Shown here piece by piece: positions 10,134 to 20,712 of a stretch of 64,000 nt of DNA. The position numbers and the translations under genes are program-made. The first letter of the stretch is position 1. Every line of letters starts with the position of its first letter. The DNA is taken from NCBI RefSeq assembly GCF_900115045.1, contig NZ_FOVC01000001.1, positions 248,001 through 312,000 of the forward strand, in the 5' to 3' direction. Below the pieces are notes generated by a model that had not been told where the DNA came from, did not search any database, and saw nothing but the letters and a program-made list of their open reading frames with translations. This DNA is from Izhakiella capsodis. Lineage in GTDB: Bacteria; Pseudomonadota; Gammaproteobacteria; Enterobacterales; Enterobacteriaceae.

Positions 10134-12263
10134 ATGAAATCTCTGTTTGCCAGTACGGCACGCGGTCTCGAAGAGCTGTTAAAAACTGAACTGGAGCAGC
10201 TGGGCGCTGAAAAATGCCAGGTCGTCCAGGGCGGCGTGCATTATCAGGGTGACGATCGTCTGATGTACCAGTCGCTGATGTGGAGCCGCCTGGCCTCGCG
10301 TATTTTGCTGCCACTGACCGAGTGTAACGTTTACAGCGATCTGGATCTTTATCTTGGCGTTCAGTCCATCAACTGGACTCACCTTTTTACCGGCGACAAG
10401 AGCTTCGCGGTAAATTTTAGTGGTACTAATGAGGTTATTCGCAACAGTCAGTACGGAGCGTTGAAAGTCAAAGATGCCATCGTTGACAGCTTCACGCGTA
10501 AAAATCTCGCGCGGCCAGACGTTCACCGCGAGCAGCCTGATATTCGCATCAACGTCTGGTTGAACAAGGAGACTGCCAGCATTGCGCTCGATCTGAGCGG
10601 TGAAGGACTGCATCAGCGTGGTTATCGCCAGCAGGCGGGCCTGGCACCGTTGAAAGAAAATCTCGCTGCCGCAATTGTATTACGTTCCGGCTGGCAGCGC
10701 GGCACGCCACTGGTCGACCCGATGTGTGGCTCTGGTACTTTGCTGATTGAGGCCGCTATGATGGCCAGTGACCGCGCTCCGGGGCTGCATCGTAAACACT
10801 GGGGATTTCTCGGTTGGTCGCAGTTTGACAACGATCTGTGGAAAAGCGTTTACAGTGAAGCTCAGGTGCGTGCTCGCCGCGGTTTGCAGGAAACCACATC
10901 GCGTTTCTTTGGTTATGACAACGATGGCAGGGTACTTGAGCAGGCAAAAGCCAATGCGCGTCGTGCGGGTGTTGATGGATTGATGAGTTTTACAAAACAG
11001 GATGTAATAAATCTGACTCATCCGCTGCCAGAGGGGCCGGTTGGAACCGTGGTAAGCAACCCACCTTACGGTGAACGACTGGACAGCGAACCCGCGCTGA
11101 TTGCGCTGCACAGCCAGCTGGGCCGTCGCTTAAAACAGTATTTCGGCGGCTGGCAACTGTCGTTATTCAGCGCCTCCGTCGATTTGCTAAGTTGCCTTCA
11201 GCTGCGCGCCGACCGGCAGTTTAAAGCTAAAAATGGCCCACTGGATTGTATACAAAAAAATTATCGCCTCACTGCCAGTAATACGAGTGGCGAGACGGCG
11301 CCTGCAGAAATCGCGGCAGATTACGCAAACCGGCTACGTAAAAACCTGAAAAAAATCGATAAATGGGCGAACCAGGAAGGTATAGATTGCTATCGGTTAT
11401 ACGATGCTGACCTGCCGGAATACAACGTTGCTGTTGATCGCTATGCCGACTGGGTGGTGATTCAGGAGTATGCCGCGCCTAAGACTATTGATGCGGCTCG
11501 TGCGCGCCAGCGGCTGTTCGACGCTATCTCTGCCACGCTGTCAGTGCTGGAGATTCCCGCTAATCGACTGGTGCTGAAAACCCGTGAAAAGCAAAAAGGT
11601 AAAAACCAGTATCAGAAGCTAAGTGGCAAGGGCGACAGCCTCGAAGTCCGTGAATATGGTGCCCGCCTGTGGGTTAATCTGACGGATTATCTGGACACTG
11701 GCCTGTTTCTCGATCATCGTATCGCCCGGCGTATGTTGGGGGAAATGAGCAAGGGTAAAGATTTTCTCAATCTGTTTGGCTATACCGGCAGCGCCAGCGT
11801 TCACGCCGGGCTGGGCGGTGCACGTTCCACCACCACGGTAGATATGTCCCGTACTTATCTGGAATGGGCTGAACGTAACCTGAGGCTCAATGGCCTGACA
11901 GGACGTCAGCACCGACTGATGCAGGCAGATTGCCTCGGTTGGATGAGCGAAACCGATGAGCAGTTTGACCTTATTTTTATCGATCCGCCGACCTTCTCTA
12001 ATTCAAAACGTATGGAAGATAGTTTTGACGTTCAGCGGGATCATCTGCGGCTAATGACCGATCTTAAGCGCATGCTGCGGCGCGGTGGCACGATTATGTT
12101 TTCCAATAATCGCCGGGGTTTTAAAATGGATCGAGACGGGTTGAGCGCTCTCGGTCTGCAGGCTAAAGAGATTACGGCGCAGACCCAGTCGCAAGACTTC
12201 GCCCGTAACCGCCAGATACATAACTGCTGGCTGATTCAGCACGCTGGCAAGGAAACCAATTAA
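10134..12263 (+). CDS. rlmL: bifunctional 23S rRNA methyltransferase RlmKL
   Basis: Fusion enzyme that makes m2G2445 (RlmL half) and m7G2069 (RlmK half) in 23S rRNA during 50S assembly. It has 709 residues (E. coli 702). An N-terminal THUMP domain (about 43-155) precedes the first Rossmann methyltransferase, with [14 protein letters not shown] and the catalytic NPPY at 309-312. The second methyltransferase has [16 protein letters not shown] and DPPTFSNSK at 617. The stop codon overlaps the uup start in TAATG, so the two are translationally coupled. Confidence 0.97.
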   Translation: MKSLFASTARGLEELLKTELEQLGAEKCQVVQGGVHYQGDDRLMYQSLMWSRLASRILLPLTECNVYSDLDLYLGVQSINWTHLFTGDKSFAVNFSGTNEVIRNSQYGALKVKDAIVDSFTRKNLARPDVHREQPDIRINVWLNKETASIALDLSGEGLHQRGYRQQAGLAPLKENLAAAIVLRSGWQRGTPLVDPMCGSGTLLIEAAMMASDRAPGLHRKHWGFLGWSQFDNDLWKSVYSEAQVRARRGLQETTSRFFGYDNDGRVLEQAKANARRAGVDGLMSFTKQDVINLTHPLPEGPVGTVVSNPPYGERLDSEPALIALHSQLGRRLKQYFGGWQLSLFSASVDLLSCLQLRADRQFKAKNGPLDCIQKNYRLTASNTSGETAPAEIAADYANRLRKNLKKIDKWANQEGIDCYRLYDADLPEYNVAVDRYADWVVIQEYAAPKTIDAARARQRLFDAISATLSVLEIPANRLVLKTREKQKGKNQYQKLSGKGDSLEVREYGARLWVNLTDYLDTGLFLDHRIARRMLGEMSKGKDFLNLFGYTGSASVHAGLGGARSTTTVDMSRTYLEWAERNLRLNGLTGRQHRLMQADCLGWMSETDEQFDLIFIDPPTFSNSKRMEDSFDVQRDHLRLMTDLKRMLRRGGTIMFSNNRRGFKMDRDGLSALGLQAKEITAQTQSQDFARNRQIHNCWLIQHAGKETN

Positions 12264-14179
12264 TGTCACTGATTAGTATTCATGGCGCGTGGCTGTCGTT
12301 CAGCGATGCGCCGCTGTTAGATAATACCGAGTTGCATATCGAAGACAATGAGCGGGTTTGTCTGGTAGGCCGCAACGGCGCCGGTAAATCGACATTGATG
12401 AAGATTATTAACCGGGAGCAGCCGCTGGATGATGGACGCATAGTCTATGAAAACGATCTGATTGTGGCCCGTTTGCAGCAAGATCCGCCGCGCGATATTG
12501 TCGGCTCGGTTTATGACTTCGTGGCTGAAGGTGTTGAAGAACAGGCGAAATATCTGAAAGCCTATCATGCCATTTCTCATGCGGTTATGCATGACGCCAG
12601 CGAAAAAAATCTGAATGAAATGGCGCGTCTGCAAAGCATTCTCGATCATCAAAATCTCTGGCAGCTGGAAAGTCGCATCAACGATGTCCTCCAGCAAATT
12701 GGTTTGCAGCCAGATATGCCGCTTTCTTCCTTATCCGGCGGCTGGTTGCGTAAGGCCGCTCTTGGCCGCGCACTGGTCAGCAACCCACGTGTACTGCTGC
12801 TCGACGAGCCAACCAACCATCTTGACATCGAAACGATCGACTGGCTCGAAGGCTTTCTTAAAGGCTTCCAGGGCAGTATTGTTTTCATCTCACACGATCG
12901 CTCTTTTATCCGTAATATGGCGACGCGCATTGTTGATCTCGATCGCGGCAAACTGGTTTCCTGGCCGGGGGATTACGATCTTTATCTCAGCGGAAAAGAG
13001 GAAGCCCTGCGGGTGGAAGAGATGCAAAACGCCGAGTTCGATCGCAAGCTGGCGCAGGAGGAGGTGTGGATTCGTCAGGGCATCAAAGCCCGCCGCACGC
13101 GTAATGAAGGACGGGTACGGGCTTTGAAAGCATTACGACGTGAGCGATCTGAGCGCCGCGAAGTGATGGGTAAAGCTAATATGCAGGTGGGTGAAGCCAG
13201 TCGCTCTGGCAAAATCGTTTTTGAGCTGGAGCAGGTTAATTACAGCACACCGGAAAAGACACTGGTGAAAGATTTTTCCACTCAGGTTTTGCGTGGCGAT
13301 AAGATCGCACTGATTGGTCCAAATGGCTGCGGTAAAACGACGCTATTACGTATTATGCTTGGACAATTAAAAGCGGACAGTGGGCGGGTACACTGCGGTA
13401 CGAAACTGGAAGTTGCATATTTCGATCAGCATCGGGCTGAACTCGATCCGGATCGCACGGTGATGGATAACCTGGCCGAAGGTAAGCAGGAGGTGACCGT
13501 TAACGGGAAGCCTCGCCACGTACTGGGTTATTTGCAGGATTTTCTCTTCCACCCTAAACGAGCGATGACGCCTGTGCGCGCGCTGTCTGGCGGTGAGCGT
13601 AACCGCCTTTTACTGGCGAAACTTTTTCTTAAACCCAGTAATCTACTGATCCTCGATGAGCCAACTAACGATCTTGATGTTGAAACGCTGGAGCTGCTGG
13701 AGGAGTTGATCGAAGGCTATCAAGGGACAGTGCTGCTGGTCAGCCACGATCGTCAATTCGTCGATAATACCGTGACCGAATGCTGGATTTTTGAGGGCCA
13801 GGGGGAAATCGGTACTTTTGTTGGCGGCTATCATGATGCGCAGATGCAGCGGGCAGCCTGGAAACAATCGCGCCAGCCAGTCAAAACGACTGCTGTACCG
13901 ACAAGCAAAAACGAGACGCCTAAGGGCGAAATGGTAAAACGCAGTACCAGTAAGTTGAGCTACAACTTGCAACGCGAACTTGAACTGCTACCCGAACAGC
14001 TGGAAACGTTGGAACTGGCGATCTCAGAGTTACAGTCAGAGGTGAGCGCCTCCACCTTCTTTAATCAGCCTCACAACGTCACGCAGCCAGTACTGGATGC
14101 GCTGACCGAGGCCGAGAAGAGACTGGACGCGGCCTTTGAACGCTGGGAGTATCTTGAATCGCTTAAAAACAGCGAATAA
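12263..14179 (+). CDS. uup: ABC-F ATPase Uup
   Basis: Soluble ABC-F protein with two nucleotide-binding domains and no transmembrane part. It acts on ribosomes, and loss in E. coli raises precise transposon excision. Walker A motifs are GRNGAGKST (36-44) and GPNGCGKTT (352-360), with signatures LSGGWLRKA and LSGGERNRL. Walker B segments are LLLDEPTNHLDIET and LILDEPTNDLDVET. A C-terminal coiled coil (about 570-638) binds DNA in the E. coli protein. It has 638 residues (E. coli 635). It is coupled to rlmL and followed 16 bp later by pqiA. Confidence 0.97.
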   Translation: MSLISIHGAWLSFSDAPLLDNTELHIEDNERVCLVGRNGAGKSTLMKIINREQPLDDGRIVYENDLIVARLQQDPPRDIVGSVYDFVAEGVEEQAKYLKAYHAISHAVMHDASEKNLNEMARLQSILDHQNLWQLESRINDVLQQIGLQPDMPLSSLSGGWLRKAALGRALVSNPRVLLLDEPTNHLDIETIDWLEGFLKGFQGSIVFISHDRSFIRNMATRIVDLDRGKLVSWPGDYDLYLSGKEEALRVEEMQNAEFDRKLAQEEVWIRQGIKARRTRNEGRVRALKALRRERSERREVMGKANMQVGEASRSGKIVFELEQVNYSTPEKTLVKDFSTQVLRGDKIALIGPNGCGKTTLLRIMLGQLKADSGRVHCGTKLEVAYFDQHRAELDPDRTVMDNLAEGKQEVTVNGKPRHVLGYLQDFLFHPKRAMTPVRALSGGERNRLLLAKLFLKPSNLLILDEPTNDLDVETLELLEELIEGYQGTVLLVSHDRQFVDNTVTECWIFEGQGEIGTFVGGYHDAQMQRAAWKQSRQPVKTTAVPTSKNETPKGEMVKRSTSKLSYNLQRELELLPEQLETLELAISELQSEVSASTFFNQPHNVTQPVLDALTEAEKRLDAAFERWEYLESLKNSE

Positions 14180-14195
14180 TCCACAGGAGAGATGC

Positions 14196-15470
14196 ATGTG
14201 TGCATCACAGCCAGCGGAAGAATGGATACTCTGCCCGCAGTGCGATTTGATGACCCATATTCCGGTGCTGCTGCCGGGGCAGAAAGCACGCTGCCCACGT
14301 TGTCACGCTACGCTGCTGACACGCTGGCGCGATAACCGTAAGCGCTCGACTGGCTATACGCTTGCGGCCTTGTTTATGTTGTTGCTGGCGAATCTTTTTC
14401 CTTTTATCAGCATGCATGTTGCCGGTCTCAGCAGTCAGATCACATTGTGGCGTATTCCCGAAGTGATGATCGATGAAGATTACGCTAGCCTGGCAACGCT
14501 ATTTTTGATACTGGTTCAGGGTGTGCCTGCGCTATGTATGCTCACTATTTTGCTACTGGTAAACCGGGTTGGCTTGCCGCTGACATGGAAGCGAGCGATG
14601 ACCAGACTGCTGTTTCACCTTAGGAGCTGGGGAATGGCAGAGATTTTTCTCGTCGGCGTTCTGGTCAGTTTCGTTAAACTGATGGCCTACGGCGATATCG
14701 GCTTAGGAACCAGTTTTTTTCCCTGGTGTTTGTTTTGCCTGCTACAGCTCCGTGCTTTTATGTGCATTGATAAGCGCGTGTTATGGCAGGAGGTTGCGCC
14801 ACTGCCAGCGCTGCCGCGTGCACCGATGCCGGGCGTTAGCGGACTGCAACAACAGTTGCGCTCCTGTCGCTGTTGTGCCGCGATACTTCCGGCGGAGCAA
14901 ATCATCTGCCCCCGATGCCATACGCGCGGCTTTGTACGTCGGCGCTACAGCCTGCAGTGGACACTGGCGCTGCTGCTGACTTCATTGATGCTGTATATCC
15001 CGGCTAACTTATTGCCAATCATGGTGACTCAGGCATTGGGTTCTAAGTTCACCTCGACAATTATGGCGGGTGTGGTGCTACTGTGGGGGGAGGGATCTTA
15101 TCCGGTAGCGCTGGTTATTTTTATTGCCAGTATTATGGTGCCATCACTAAAAATGCTGGCGATAGGTTGGCTATGTTGGGATGCGGCAGGTTATGGTCGT
15201 CGGGACAGTGAAAAAATGCATTTAATTTATGAGGTGGTGGAGTTTGTTGGTCGCTGGTCGATGATTGACGTTTTTGTCATTGCTATTCTCTCCGCGCTGG
15301 TGAGGATCGGGCAGCTGATGAATATTTATCCGGCTATCGGCGCGCTACTGTTTGCTCTCGTAGTGATTTTGACCATGATTGCGTCGATGACCTTCGATCC
15401 TCGCCTGACGTGGGATCGAGAGCATTACGCCAGGAAAAACGGGAAGGAGCTGGAAATTGCAGGAGAATAA
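14196..15470 (+). CDS. pqiA: intermembrane transport protein PqiA
   Basis: Inner-membrane partner of the PqiABC system, which bridges the periplasm for lipid transport and protects membranes against stress. It has 424 residues with two PqiA repeats. Each begins with a zinc-ribbon-like cysteine pair (CPQCD..CPRCH and CRCC..CPRCH), followed by four predicted membrane helices (for example TLAALFMLLLANLFPFIS). I chose ATG 14196 (MCAS), which matches the MCEHH start of E. coli PqiA and has ACAGGAGAG upstream. It overlaps pqiB by 14 nt. Confidence 0.95.
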   Translation: MCASQPAEEWILCPQCDLMTHIPVLLPGQKARCPRCHATLLTRWRDNRKRSTGYTLAALFMLLLANLFPFISMHVAGLSSQITLWRIPEVMIDEDYASLATLFLILVQGVPALCMLTILLLVNRVGLPLTWKRAMTRLLFHLRSWGMAEIFLVGVLVSFVKLMAYGDIGLGTSFFPWCLFCLLQLRAFMCIDKRVLWQEVAPLPALPRAPMPGVSGLQQQLRSCRCCAAILPAEQIICPRCHTRGFVRRRYSLQWTLALLLTSLMLYIPANLLPIMVTQALGSKFTSTIMAGVVLLWGEGSYPVALVIFIASIMVPSLKMLAIGWLCWDAAGYGRRDSEKMHLIYEVVEFVGRWSMIDVFVIAILSALVRIGQLMNIYPAIGALLFALVVILTMIASMTFDPRLTWDREHYARKNGKELEIAGE

Positions 15471-17100
15471 TCAGAGCTCGGCCCAGATAGAGCAGATCAG
15501 ACGCTGGTCACCGGTATGGATCGTCCCTATTGTAACTCTGCTGATTGGTGGGTGGATCCTGTTCTGGCATTACAGTCATCAGGGGCCGGAAGTCACGCTG
15601 ATTACGACTAATGCCGAAGGTATTGAAGGGGGTAAAACGGCGATAAAAAGCCGCAGCGTTGACATTGGCATTGTTGAGAGTGCCGAGCTCACTGATGATT
15701 TACATCATGTAAAGATCACCGCGCGTCTTAATTCGGGAATGGGAAAGCTGTTGCATAGTGATAGCGTTTTCTGGGTAGTAAAACCGACGATTAGCCGTTC
15801 AGGCATCAGCGGCCTGGGTACGCTGCTGTCAGGTGCTTATATTGAATTGCAGCCCGGCAGTAAGGGCGGTGAAGCTACTGAGTATAATCTGCTGGATGCT
15901 CCGCCTTTGGCGTCACCGGATGCAAAAGGGATACATATTACCCTGGACAGTGATAAGGCCGGTCAGTTGAACCCCGGTGATCCGGTGTTGTTTCGTGGCT
16001 ACCGGGTCGGTTCTGTGGAGACGGCTCACTTTGATACCGAAAAGCGCATGATGACTTATCAATTGTTCATTAACGCCCCCTATGATCGGCTGGTCACCAC
16101 TAACGTGCGTTTCTGGAAAGATAGCGGTATAGCCGTGGATATGTCGGCTTCAGGTATGCGCGTCGAAATGGGTTCGCTGACTACGTTGTTCAGCGGCGGG
16201 GTGAGTTTTGATGTGCCTTCGGGATGGGATCTGGGCCAGCTGGCACACAATAATGCCGAATATCGTCTGTTCGACGATCAGCGTAGCATTCAGGATTCAC
16301 TTTATACCGAGCATCAGAACTTCCTGATGTTCTTCGATCAGTCGATCAGAGGCTTGCAGCCCGGGGCACCCGTTGAGTTTCGCGGCATTCGCCTTGGCAC
16401 CGTTACCGAAGTGCCATTCAGATCGATGCCCGTAGTGCAGAGGCTGGATAATGATTACCGTATTCCGGTTCTGATCCGCATTGAGCCTGACCGTTTCCGC
16501 AGCATGCTGGGCAAAGATTTTAACATTAAGCAGCATCTGGAAACCGGGATACAACAAGGGCTGCGTGCTTCGCTGAAAACCGGCAATATACTGACTGGGG
16601 CGCTCTATGTTGACCTTGACTTCTATCAAAATGCGAAGGCCTACAAGGGTCCTGCTTCAGTGGCTGGCTACGAGATTATCCCGACTATTGATGGCGGTTT
16701 GAATCAGATCCAGCAAAAGCTAATGAGAGTGCTGGATAAGATCAACAATCTGCCAATTGATCCGATGATAAATGAGGCAACAAGGACACTGAAACAAAGT
16801 CAGCGTTCCATGCAAAATTTGGATCGCACGCTGAGTGGTCTCAATAAAATTATCAGTAGCCAGGAAATGCAGAAACTGCCGGCGGACATGCAGCAGACGC
16901 TGCGAGAGGTTAATCGTAGCCTGCGGGGAGTGCAACCTGGCTCACCGGCGTACAACCGTATTATGTCAGATATGCAGCGCCTGGATCAGGTATTACGTGA
17001 GTTACAACCGGTACTGCGTACGTTGAATACTAAGAGCAACGCGTTAGTGTTCGAGGCTAAACCGGGTCATGATCCTCAACCAAAGAGGGCAAATAAATGA
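15457..17100 (+). CDS. pqiB: MCE-domain intermembrane transport protein PqiB
   Basis: Periplasm-spanning MCE protein that forms the needle of the PqiABC lipid transport complex. It has 547 residues (E. coli 546). One N-terminal membrane anchor (PVWIVPIVTLLIGGWILFW, about 20-38) is followed by three MCE domains, each beginning near a GPEVTLIT-like or KGIHITL-like strand, and a long helical C-terminus (about 420-535) that builds the needle. The start is TTG at 15457 with AAGGAG upstream; MQENN aligns with MESNN of E. coli. It is nested in the pqiA-pqiB-pqiC operon, with overlaps at both ends. Confidence 0.95.
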   Translation: MQENNQSSAQIEQIRRWSPVWIVPIVTLLIGGWILFWHYSHQGPEVTLITTNAEGIEGGKTAIKSRSVDIGIVESAELTDDLHHVKITARLNSGMGKLLHSDSVFWVVKPTISRSGISGLGTLLSGAYIELQPGSKGGEATEYNLLDAPPLASPDAKGIHITLDSDKAGQLNPGDPVLFRGYRVGSVETAHFDTEKRMMTYQLFINAPYDRLVTTNVRFWKDSGIAVDMSASGMRVEMGSLTTLFSGGVSFDVPSGWDLGQLAHNNAEYRLFDDQRSIQDSLYTEHQNFLMFFDQSIRGLQPGAPVEFRGIRLGTVTEVPFRSMPVVQRLDNDYRIPVLIRIEPDRFRSMLGKDFNIKQHLETGIQQGLRASLKTGNILTGALYVDLDFYQNAKAYKGPASVAGYEIIPTIDGGLNQIQQKLMRVLDKINNLPIDPMINEATRTLKQSQRSMQNLDRTLSGLNKIISSQEMQKLPADMQQTLREVNRSLRGVQPGSPAYNRIMSDMQRLDQVLRELQPVLRTLNTKSNALVFEAKPGHDPQPKRANK

Positions 17101-17678
17101 TGAAATGCCTCCCTGTGTTATTGGTGACGCTCATCCTGAGCGCTTGCGGCAACTCTTTGTCGCCAGCGTACTATCAGATCCCGCTGACAGTATCACCGGT
17201 CAGTGCCCAACTGCAAAATACTACTGGTGCCAGTCCGGCTCTTTGGGTGGACCGCGTCACGATGCCGGACTATTTATCCGGCAATGGTGTGGTGTACCAG
17301 ACCAGCAGCGTTAAATATGTGATTGCGGTCAGCCATCTCTGGGCCAGCCCGCTTGATCAACAGCTCAAACAGGCACTGGTAAGCAACTTATCAGCTCAAC
17401 TCCCTGGTAGAGTTATATCTGCCCTACCGTTGGGCACACGTCCTGATACGCTTAGTGTTAACGTTACGGGATTCCAGGGACGCTACGATGGTAAAGTGAT
17501 TGTCAGTGGGGACTGGGTGTTACAGCAGGGAGATCAGATTGAGCGTCGAGGGTTTGATCTGGTGCTGCCACAGCATCACGATGGCTACGACGCATTGGTC
17601 AAGACTTTAGGACAGGGCTGGCAAGAAGTATCTGTTCAAATATCCCGGCAGCTGTCGCAAAGTTCAGTAAATAAATAA
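17097..17678 (+). CDS. pqiC: outer-membrane lipoprotein PqiC
   Basis: Lipoprotein (formerly YmbA) that docks PqiB to the outer membrane. It has 193 residues. The signal peptide MMKCLPVLLVTLILSACG ends in the lipobox LSAC, with Cys17 as the lipidation site. The rest is a soluble ABC-type transport auxiliary fold (LWVDRVTMPDYLSGNGVVYQ). The start overlaps the pqiB stop as ATGA. Confidence 0.94.
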   Translation: MMKCLPVLLVTLILSACGNSLSPAYYQIPLTVSPVSAQLQNTTGASPALWVDRVTMPDYLSGNGVVYQTSSVKYVIAVSHLWASPLDQQLKQALVSNLSAQLPGRVISALPLGTRPDTLSVNVTGFQGRYDGKVIVSGDWVLQQGDQIERRGFDLVLPQHHDGYDALVKTLGQGWQEVSVQISRQLSQSSVNK

Positions 17679-17955
17679 ATATGATCCTTTCGCTAAGTCT
17701 TTGATCTCTGAAAGATGAAAATTTTTCAGAATGGGAGACTTTTCGATTGTCGTTCAGCCTATTAGCTGCACAAAACCTTAGTCCTAATCGCAGCAGGAAC
17801 ATAACTTTACAAGTGAATTTGATGATATTGGCGTGAAACTTGCGCATTGATCTTTGTATCGGCAAGCGTTAAAACCAGTTTTACGGTTGCGTTAACAGGT
17901 AGCCATTGCTTTCTTAACATCCAGATTCCACCAGTCAAAATGAGGGAAACAAGGC

Positions 17956-18123
17956 ATGAAGAGACAGAAAAGAGACCGATTAGAACGCGCACATTCACGC
18001 GGTTATCAGGCAGGCATAAGCGGACGCTCAAAAGAGATATGTCCTTACCAAATGATTGATGCCCGGTCTCACTGGTTGGGCGGTTGGCGTCAAGCCATGG
18101 AGGACAGAACGGCAATTGCCTGA
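17956..18123 (+). CDS. rmf: ribosome modulation factor RMF
   Basis: A 55-residue basic protein that converts 70S ribosomes to inactive 100S dimers in stationary phase. Its sequence starts MKRQKRDRLERAHSRGYQAG and contains GRSKEICPYQ and WLGGWRQAMEDR, with the same length and spacing as E. coli RMF. The ATG at 17956 is preceded by GGGAAACAAGG. It is a single-gene unit closed by the bidirectional terminator shared with fabA. The 277-bp upstream interval should hold its growth-rate-controlled promoter, which I could not pin down. Confidence 0.97.
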   Translation: MKRQKRDRLERAHSRGYQAGISGRSKEICPYQMIDARSHWLGGWRQAMEDRTAIA

Positions 18124-18141
18124 GGTTATTCGGTGTCAAAA

Positions 18142-18175
18142 AATAAACCTCCGCCAGGCCGCGGAGGTTTATTTT
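18142..18175. terminator. bidirectional terminator between rmf and fabA
   Basis: AATAAACCTCCGC / GCGGAGGTTTATT, a 13-bp stem with a short loop and T-rich tails on both strands. It serves the two convergent genes. Confidence 0.9.
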
Positions 18176-18181
18176 TGCACA

Positions 18182-18700
18182 TTAGAATGCGCTGGTATCT
18201 TTGAACAGACCAACTTTTAAATCAGTCGCGGTGTAGATAACATGACCATCTACCAGTACTTCGCCATCAGCCACACCCATAACCAGTTTACGACTGATAA
18301 CGCGCTTAAAGTGAATGCGATAGCTCACTTTTTTCGCTGTAGGTAGGACTTGTCCGGTAAATTTCACCTCGCCTACGCCAAGCGCACGCCCCTTACCTTC
18401 TGAACCCAGCCAGCCGAGATAGAATCCAACCAGTTGCCACATTGCGTCCAGCCCCAGGCAGCCGGGCATCACTGGATCGTTGATGAAATGGCAGCCAAAG
18501 AACCAGAGGTCCGGCTTAATATCCAGCTCTGCTTCAACATAGCCTTTATTGTAATTGCCACCGGTTTCGCTCATTTGGATCACGCGGTCCATCATGAGCA
18601 TATAGCCCGCCGGAAGGGGGGGGCCGCCTTCGCCAAACAGCTCACCGCGACCTGAGGCGATCAGATCTTCTTTAGAGTAGGAATCGCGTTTATCAACCAT
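18182..18700 (-). CDS. fabA: 3-hydroxydecanoyl-ACP dehydratase/isomerase
   Basis: Bifunctional cytosolic hot-dog-fold enzyme that introduces the cis double bond at the C10 stage of unsaturated fatty acid synthesis. It has 172 residues, as in E. coli. The active-site pair His71 ([14 protein letters not shown]) and Asp85 (LGLDAMW) is intact. A run of eight C in the coding strand (about 18607-18614) encodes part of GGPPLP and is a candidate slippage site. It is controlled by FadR and FabR sites just upstream. Confidence 0.98.
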   Translation of the reverse strand: MVDKRDSYSKEDLIASGRGELFGEGGPPLPAGYMLMMDRVIQMSETGGNYNKGYVEAELDIKPDLWFFGCHFINDPVMPGCLGLDAMWQLVGFYLGWLGSEGKGRALGVGEVKFTGQVLPTAKKVSYRIHFKRVISRKLVMGVADGEVLVDGHVIYTATDLKVGLFKDTSAF

Positions 18701-18739
18701 ATACGTTTTTTAGCCCTATTTTCGTGAGTGACGAAGATT

Positions 18740-18757
18740 AGCGAACAGGTGTACGCT
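18740..18757 (-). promoter_or_regulatory. FabR operator of fabA
   Basis: AGCGTACACCTGTTCGCT on the minus strand matches the FabR consensus AGCGTACANNTGTTCGCT. It lies 40-57 bp upstream of the fabA ATG. In E. coli, FabR represses fabA and fabB according to the unsaturated/saturated acyl ratio. Confidence 0.7.
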
Positions 18758-18758
18758 C

Positions 18759-18775
18759 AACAACTCCGATCAGTT
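18759..18775 (-). promoter_or_regulatory. FadR activator site of fabA
   Basis: AACTGATCGGAGTTGTT on the minus strand resembles the FadR consensus AACTGGTCNGACCWGTT. It lies immediately upstream of the FabR site and overlaps the lonP stop codon. FadR activates fabA in E. coli from a similarly placed site. Confidence 0.55.
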
Positions 18776-20527
18776 AAGGTTAAACAAGTTTAGCCAGCGT
18801 AGTGGCCACGGTCGATGCCGGTTCTCCTGCTGATTCATTTGCGCGATACGATCCTGAATTGTTCGCAGCAGACAGGCACCTTGTTCTGTGTTCCATGATA
18901 TTTGCATTAACAGTGGTAGCGCTTGTTCTACGTGGCTGACGGTCCAGAGATAAAATTGTTCATCTCTGACGGCATTGACCACCTCGTCGTTCAGCACCAG
19001 ATGACGTACATTACTGACTGGTAAAATAACACCTTGTTTCCCATTCAATCCGCGCCGTTGGCAAATTTGGAAGAAACCTTCAATTTTTTCATTGAGTCCG
19101 CCAACAGACTGAACGTTACCAAACTGGTCGACCGAACCTGTTACCGCAATTTGCTGATTAACTGGCTGTGTTGACAGGGCGCTAATCAGGGCGCAAAGTT
19201 CGGCGAGCGACGCGCTGTCGCCGTCTACCTCGGAATATGATTGTTCAAATACGATTGAGGCTGAGAAGGGTAACTGCTGTTCCAGCTCCAGCTCTGAAAT
19301 CAGCCAGGCTTGCATAATCATCATGCCTTTGGCATGTATATTACCGCCAAGCTCCGCTTTTCTCTCTACATCAGTAAACTCACCATCTCCTGGATGAACT
19401 ACGCAGCTAATTCGTGATGGTTCGCCAAATGCACGTGGATGGCCTGAAAACTCAATAACCGACAGACCGTTAATTTGACCAATAACTTCATCTTCAGTAT
19501 TGATCAGTATTTGATCGAGCAGGATCTCATCCTGCATCCGTTGCGCAAGAAAACCTTCGCGCCATGCGCGGGCTTCAAGTGCGCTTTTTAACCCTCTGGC
19601 CGTGAGGCGTTTATCGTTGCTGTAAATAGCGGCGTCCTGTAACTGACGGGCTAGCCAACAGGGACAGAGCGGTAACGTTTTCTGGTCACCAGTATAGCGT
19701 GTACCTTCAATAATGAGTTCCGGCCAGAGATCGGCGTCAATGGCGCCGATCTCTGCATCAACGGCAACACTATTTACCCACTGACACCAGTCTGCTATCT
19801 CTTTATCGTCAACGATCTGGATGTTTTCTTCAAATTCACTGTAAATAGCCAGCGATGATAATTCCGGCTCAATTTCCTGAAATTCGGCCAGAGCTTCACG
19901 ATCGCCTGCGATCAGAAGCTTAAATTTCAGTGGCATGGTGGGGAGGAATATCGGTAGAGGCCGGGTTTCATCCAGCGACAGCCAAACATATTGCTGGCTA
20001 AGGAAAATTTGCTTCAGACGCAGCCACATCAGAGGCTGACTCAGTATGCTACGCAGCGAGATAATCAGCGTGCCACCATTGAGACGGTGGAGCAGGCCCG
20101 GCTCAAGCGCCAGCGTTTCACGGAAAAGGCGCACGCAGCCGAAGAGTTGTTCGGGTTCAATCCAGTCGGCAATATCGACCTGATTACTTTTACAGGCGAA
20201 GTTATCTTCAGGACCGTTAAACGCGCGATAGTGTGCCTGATTACCTTCAAGGGTATATTGGCCGCCGCACCATTGTGACGATTTACTTGCCTCCAGCTGT
20301 GTCAACTGGTTGCGCAGAAGCGTCAGATATTGACTGTACTCAGCGACTTTTACCAGCATCAATGCCGGTTCTATCGGTGTCTGACTGAATGCCTGCAAGC
20401 CGTTTGCCAGTCGCGCCTGGGTCTTTTCAAAGCATCCGGATGTATCTCCTGGAGCTTGAGGAAAATAGTGCTGGTAGTTATCGGTTTGCGGCCGTAGTGC
20501 CTGCCAATCAAGTTTCGTACTGGTCAA
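18770..20527 (-). CDS. lonP: Lon-like protease LonP (YcbZ)
   Basis: Member of the Lon protease family (S16) with a degenerate ATPase-like N-terminal half. It has 585 residues (E. coli YcbZ 586). The proteolytic domain (about 360-560) has the catalytic dyad Ser438 in DGDSAS and Lys481 in GGLNEKIEG. No Walker A motif is visible in the N-terminal half. The start is TTG at 20527, aligned with the E. coli MTITKL start. No ATG is in frame nearby and the Shine-Dalgarno is weak, so the start is less certain than the rest. It is divergent from matP. Confidence 0.92.
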   Translation of the reverse strand: MTSTKLDWQALRPQTDNYQHYFPQAPGDTSGCFEKTQARLANGLQAFSQTPIEPALMLVKVAEYSQYLTLLRNQLTQLEASKSSQWCGGQYTLEGNQAHYRAFNGPEDNFACKSNQVDIADWIEPEQLFGCVRLFRETLALEPGLLHRLNGGTLIISLRSILSQPLMWLRLKQIFLSQQYVWLSLDETRPLPIFLPTMPLKFKLLIAGDREALAEFQEIEPELSSLAIYSEFEENIQIVDDKEIADWCQWVNSVAVDAEIGAIDADLWPELIIEGTRYTGDQKTLPLCPCWLARQLQDAAIYSNDKRLTARGLKSALEARAWREGFLAQRMQDEILLDQILINTEDEVIGQINGLSVIEFSGHPRAFGEPSRISCVVHPGDGEFTDVERKAELGGNIHAKGMMIMQAWLISELELEQQLPFSASIVFEQSYSEVDGDSASLAELCALISALSTQPVNQQIAVTGSVDQFGNVQSVGGLNEKIEGFFQICQRRGLNGKQGVILPVSNVRHLVLNDEVVNAVRDEQFYLWTVSHVEQALPLLMQISWNTEQGACLLRTIQDRIAQMNQQENRHRPWPLRWLNLFNLN

Positions 20528-20712
20528 TGTCGTCGTTTTTATCTGAAATGAACAAAGGGCAGATTATACTGTATTTCAGCCTTTTAAGCATCGCGGTTGA
20601 ACAATTAGCTTTGGGGATGTGCAGTTTTAGCAACTGTAAAATTTTTTCTCAGTTTATGTGTTCTAAAAAACTGTTATGCTTTGTAATCAGGGCGTTCAGC
20701 ATTGAGATTCCG

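Noticed and set aside
20389..20712. N-terminal extension of MatP
   Set aside because: The in-frame extension runs back through the divergent lonP 5' end. MatP of relatives starts at [13 protein letters not shown].
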